Part shown: positions 42,679 through 44,288 of the stretch, piece by piece
Layout: each line of letters begins with the position of its first letter
Position numbering within the stretch: position 1 is the stretch's first letter
DNA from: an uncultured Chryseobacterium sp.
Lineage (GTDB): Bacteria; Bacteroidota; Bacteroidia; Flavobacteriales; Weeksellaceae
Assembly (NCBI GenBank): GCA_913778085.1
Contig: CAJYXJ010000002.1
Location: forward strand, 1-44,288
Reading direction: 5' to 3'
DNA: 44,288 nucleotides
The notes under the pieces: generated by a model
Told to the model about the DNA's origin: nothing
Seen by the model: only the letters and a program-made list of their open reading frames with translations
The model's database searches: none
Translations under genes and position numbers: made by a program

Positions 42679-43092
42679 ATGGAACAGAAAATACACCAGG
42701 GACGCAACATCAAACGATTCAGGGAAATGCTGGGCATCAAGCAGGAAGCCCTCGCCTTCGATCTCGGCGAAGACTGGAACCAGAAGAAAATCTCCCTCCT
42801 CGAACAGAAAAGCGTGGTGGAAGAAGCCCTGCTGCAAAAGATCTCCGAAGTACTGAACATTCCCGTGGAGGCGTTTCAGAATTTTGATGAGGAGCAGGCG
42901 ATTAATATTATCTCGAATACCGTTAATAACAACGATCATGCTTCCGGCAATTCTTTATTTAGCTACTACCCTACTGTAAATCCTATTGAAAAATGGATTG
43001 AAGCTTTGGAGGAGATTAAAAGACTTAATTCGGAGTTACTGAAATCAAAGGATGAGCAGATTCGATTGATGGAGAAGTTGATTGGAAAATAA
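42679..43092 (+). CDS. Helix-turn-helix regulator with C-terminal coiled coil
   Basis: The 137-residue protein has an N-terminal XRE-like HTH (about 8-65: NIKRFREMLGIKQEALAFDLG then QKKISLLEQKSVVEEALL). A linker with NNNDHASGNSLFSYYP and a terminal coiled coil (about 105-137, WIEALEEIKRLNSELLKSKDEQI) follow. It shares the HTH, DHA-G-N linker and coil layout with the protein at 3444. The 5' half of the gene is G+C-rich and the 3' half AT-rich. Target unknown. A terminator follows, then an IS256-family element. Confidence 0.85.
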   Translation: MEQKIHQGRNIKRFREMLGIKQEALAFDLGEDWNQKKISLLEQKSVVEEALLQKISEVLNIPVEAFQNFDEEQAINIISNTVNNNDHASGNSLFSYYPTVNPIEKWIEALEEIKRLNSELLKSKDEQIRLMEKLIGK

Positions 43093-43096
43093 TAGT

Positions 43097-43125
43097 AAAG
43101 CCTGAGAGTTTTCAGGCTTTGGTTT
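43097..43125 (+). terminator. Terminator after the HTH gene
   Basis: AAAGCCTGA (43097-43105) pairs with TTCAGGCTTT (43111-43120) around a short loop and is followed by GGTTTT. It starts 4 bases after the stop codon. Confidence 0.8.
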
Positions 43126-43167
43126 TATATTCATGTAAAGGGTAGTGTCTCACTAACTGTGTAAGTT

Positions 43168-43231
43168 AAAAAGTTATTCTGGAAAATTTTGAGCCCTTAG
43201 AGCTCAAAAAATTTTTCGGAAATAACTTTTT
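43168..43231 (+). other. Large hairpin between the IS256-family left end and the transposase start
   Basis: AAAAAGTTATT...AAAATTTTGAGC pairs with GCTCAAAAAATTTT...AATAACTTTTT across a loop of about 8 bases, giving a stem of more than 20 bp with a few mismatches. It ends 22 bases before the ATG at 43254. Such a structure could block translation from read-through transcripts or act as a terminator. Confidence 0.7.
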
Positions 43232-43253
43232 ATTATTTTTAACCTATATAGTT

Positions 43254-44288
43254 ATGATCGACAAAGAAGAATTATTAAACAACAAGGATTTCTATAAATC
43301 CTTTAAGAATGGAGAAGATTTGACCACTTTCTTCAAACAGATGCACAAACGTGCCGTTGAACACATGCTGGAAGCAGAACTTGATGCTCATCTGGACAAT
43401 GAAAAACATGAAAAAACCAAAGAAGGGAACTATCGCAACGGGCATGGAATCAAGAAAATAAAATCCTCTTTTGGAGAGAGTGAAATCAAAGTTCCCAGAG
43501 ACCGGGCAAGCAGTTTTGAACCTGTACTGGTACCCAAAAGGCATAACATTATCGAAGGTTTGGAGAATATTATTATCTCCTTCTATGCCAAAGGAATGAG
43601 CGTAAGCGATATCGAAGAACAGGTTAAAGAACTATACGATTTTGAAATATCTTCCTCTGCCATTTCCAGGATTACCAATGCCGTTGCCACCGAAGTGGTG
43701 AGCTGGCAGAACCGACCCTTAGAAGATTTGTATTTAATTGTCTGGATGGACGGAATCATATTCAAGGTTCGGGAAAACTCCAAGATCATTAACAAAACCA
43801 TCTATTTGGCAGTAGGGTTAAATCGAGAAGGTAAAAAAGAAGTGCTGGGAATGTGGCTCGGTAAAAATGAAAGTTCGAGCTTTTGGATGGCGGTTCTGAC
43901 CGATTTGAAAGCCCGTGGCGTAGAGGATATTCTCATCACCGCTACTGATAATTTGCACGGATTTACTGGGACCATCCGTTCTGTTTTTCCTGAATCTCAA
44001 ACCCAGATCTGTGTGGTCCATCAAATCAGAAACGCCTGCAAATATGTGGTCTGGAAGGACAGAAAAGAGTTCTCTGCCGATATGAAGCATATTTACACTG
44101 CTCCAACAAAACAAGCAGCAGAAGCTGCTCTCACTGATTTTGCGGAAAAATGGGAATCCAAATATTCCTACGCCATCAAATCCTGGAGGGATAATTGGGA
44201 TGAATTGACCGTATTTTTTGAATTTCCTTTAGAAATCCGTAAAATCATTTACACCACCAATTTAATCGAGAATCTCAACGGCAAAATC
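43254..44288 (+). CDS. IS256-family transposase (3' end beyond the window)
   Basis: The visible 345 residues are an intact IS256/Mutator-type DDE transposase: D166 in VWMDGI, D232 in ATDNLHGF and E339 in TNLIENLN form the catalytic triad. The family signature CVVHQIRN is at about 253-260. The start MIDKEELLNN is in the usual place, and GNYRNGHGIKK (about 58-68) is typical of the N-terminal DNA-binding part. No frameshift is seen up to the window edge, so the copy may be active. Confidence 0.94.
   Translation, partial: MIDKEELLNNKDFYKSFKNGEDLTTFFKQMHKRAVEHMLEAELDAHLDNEKHEKTKEGNYRNGHGIKKIKSSFGESEIKVPRDRASSFEPVLVPKRHNIIEGLENIIISFYAKGMSVSDIEEQVKELYDFEISSSAISRITNAVATEVVSWQNRPLEDLYLIVWMDGIIFKVRENSKIINKTIYLAVGLNREGKKEVLGMWLGKNESSSFWMAVLTDLKARGVEDILITATDNLHGFTGTIRSVFPESQTQICVVHQIRNACKYVVWKDRKEFSADMKHIYTAPTKQAAEAALTDFAEKWESKYSYAIKSWRDNWDELTVFFEFPLEIRKIIYTTNLIENLNGKI

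Larger units (their letters stand above)
43141..44288 (+). mobile_element. IS256-family insertion sequence, left end and most of transposase (cut by window edge)
   Basis: The element appears to begin near 43141 (GGTAGTGTCTCACTAACTGT), directly before a hairpin and the transposase gene. The right end is outside the window, so the inverted repeat and target-site duplication cannot be verified. It lies just after the terminator of the HTH gene and seems not to disrupt a gene at this end. Confidence 0.75.

Noticed and set aside
43097-43140. Target-site duplication of the IS256-family element
   Set aside because: The right end is outside the window, so no duplication can be checked.
43275-44114. 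Minus-strand reading frames inside the IS256-family transposase
   Set aside because: They are antisense shadows of an intact DDE transposase gene.

Overview
This window looks like chromosomal DNA of a flavobacterium, most probably Chryseobacterium or a close relative (Weeksellaceae). The evidence is: four secreted proteins with type IX secretion (T9SS) C-terminal sorting domains, TAnnTTTG-type -7 promoter boxes, moderate-to-low G+C, Bacteroidota-type parE/parC genes, YaaA and TypA, and AT-rich repeat-filled intergenic stretches. The species is an inference; no rRNA gene is present.

Layout. 1-104 is the tail of an IS transposase. 208-390 holds two near-identical initiator tRNA-Met genes. 492-3435 is a housekeeping run on the + strand (YciO/TsaC-type synthase, CPBP protease, yaaA, prmC). 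3444-7390 is an AT-rich insertion between prmC and a rhomboid protease gene. It carries an HTH regulator, a small precursor peptide, a lipoprotein, an ATP-grasp peptide ligase, a 63-residue ORF and a SPASM-domain protein: a 'grasp-with-spasm' type RiPP cassette. 7440-14729 holds the rhomboid, a T9SS GEVED protein, a Fur-family regulator and the parE-orf-parC operon. 15012-24434 is a surface-protein and signalling region: an orphan LytTR regulator, three T9SS proteins (one with about 13 leucine-rich repeats) and a TPR histidine kinase/LytTR regulator pair. 24846-30698 holds an aminotransferase, an SDR, an AraC regulator, three tandem double-glycine cysteine-rich peptides, ychF and ferritin. From 30.7 kb on, genes (GHL10 glycosidase, M23 endopeptidase, typA, DJ-1/PfpI protein, DUF1294, small unknowns) are separated by long gene-free stretches containing interspersed repeats, including a four-copy tandem repeat of about 180 bp at 37.5-38.2 kb. 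The window ends inside an IS256-family element.

The most interesting points are these. (1) The RiPP cassette: its SPASM protein has the C-terminal Cys ligands but no N-terminal radical-SAM CxxxCxxC, and its gene has a sharp base-composition break in the middle. (2) A shared promoter architecture: two 9-bp direct repeats 21 bp apart, then exactly 27 bp to a -7 box. It precedes the kinase/regulator operon, the LRR protein gene and the T9SS gene at 15849, and suggests a LytTR regulon of surface proteins. (3) A three-peptide bacteriocin-like array facing an AraC regulator across a perfect palindrome. (4) The repeat families in the 3' third. Promoter, operator and terminator calls were made by eye and are predictions.
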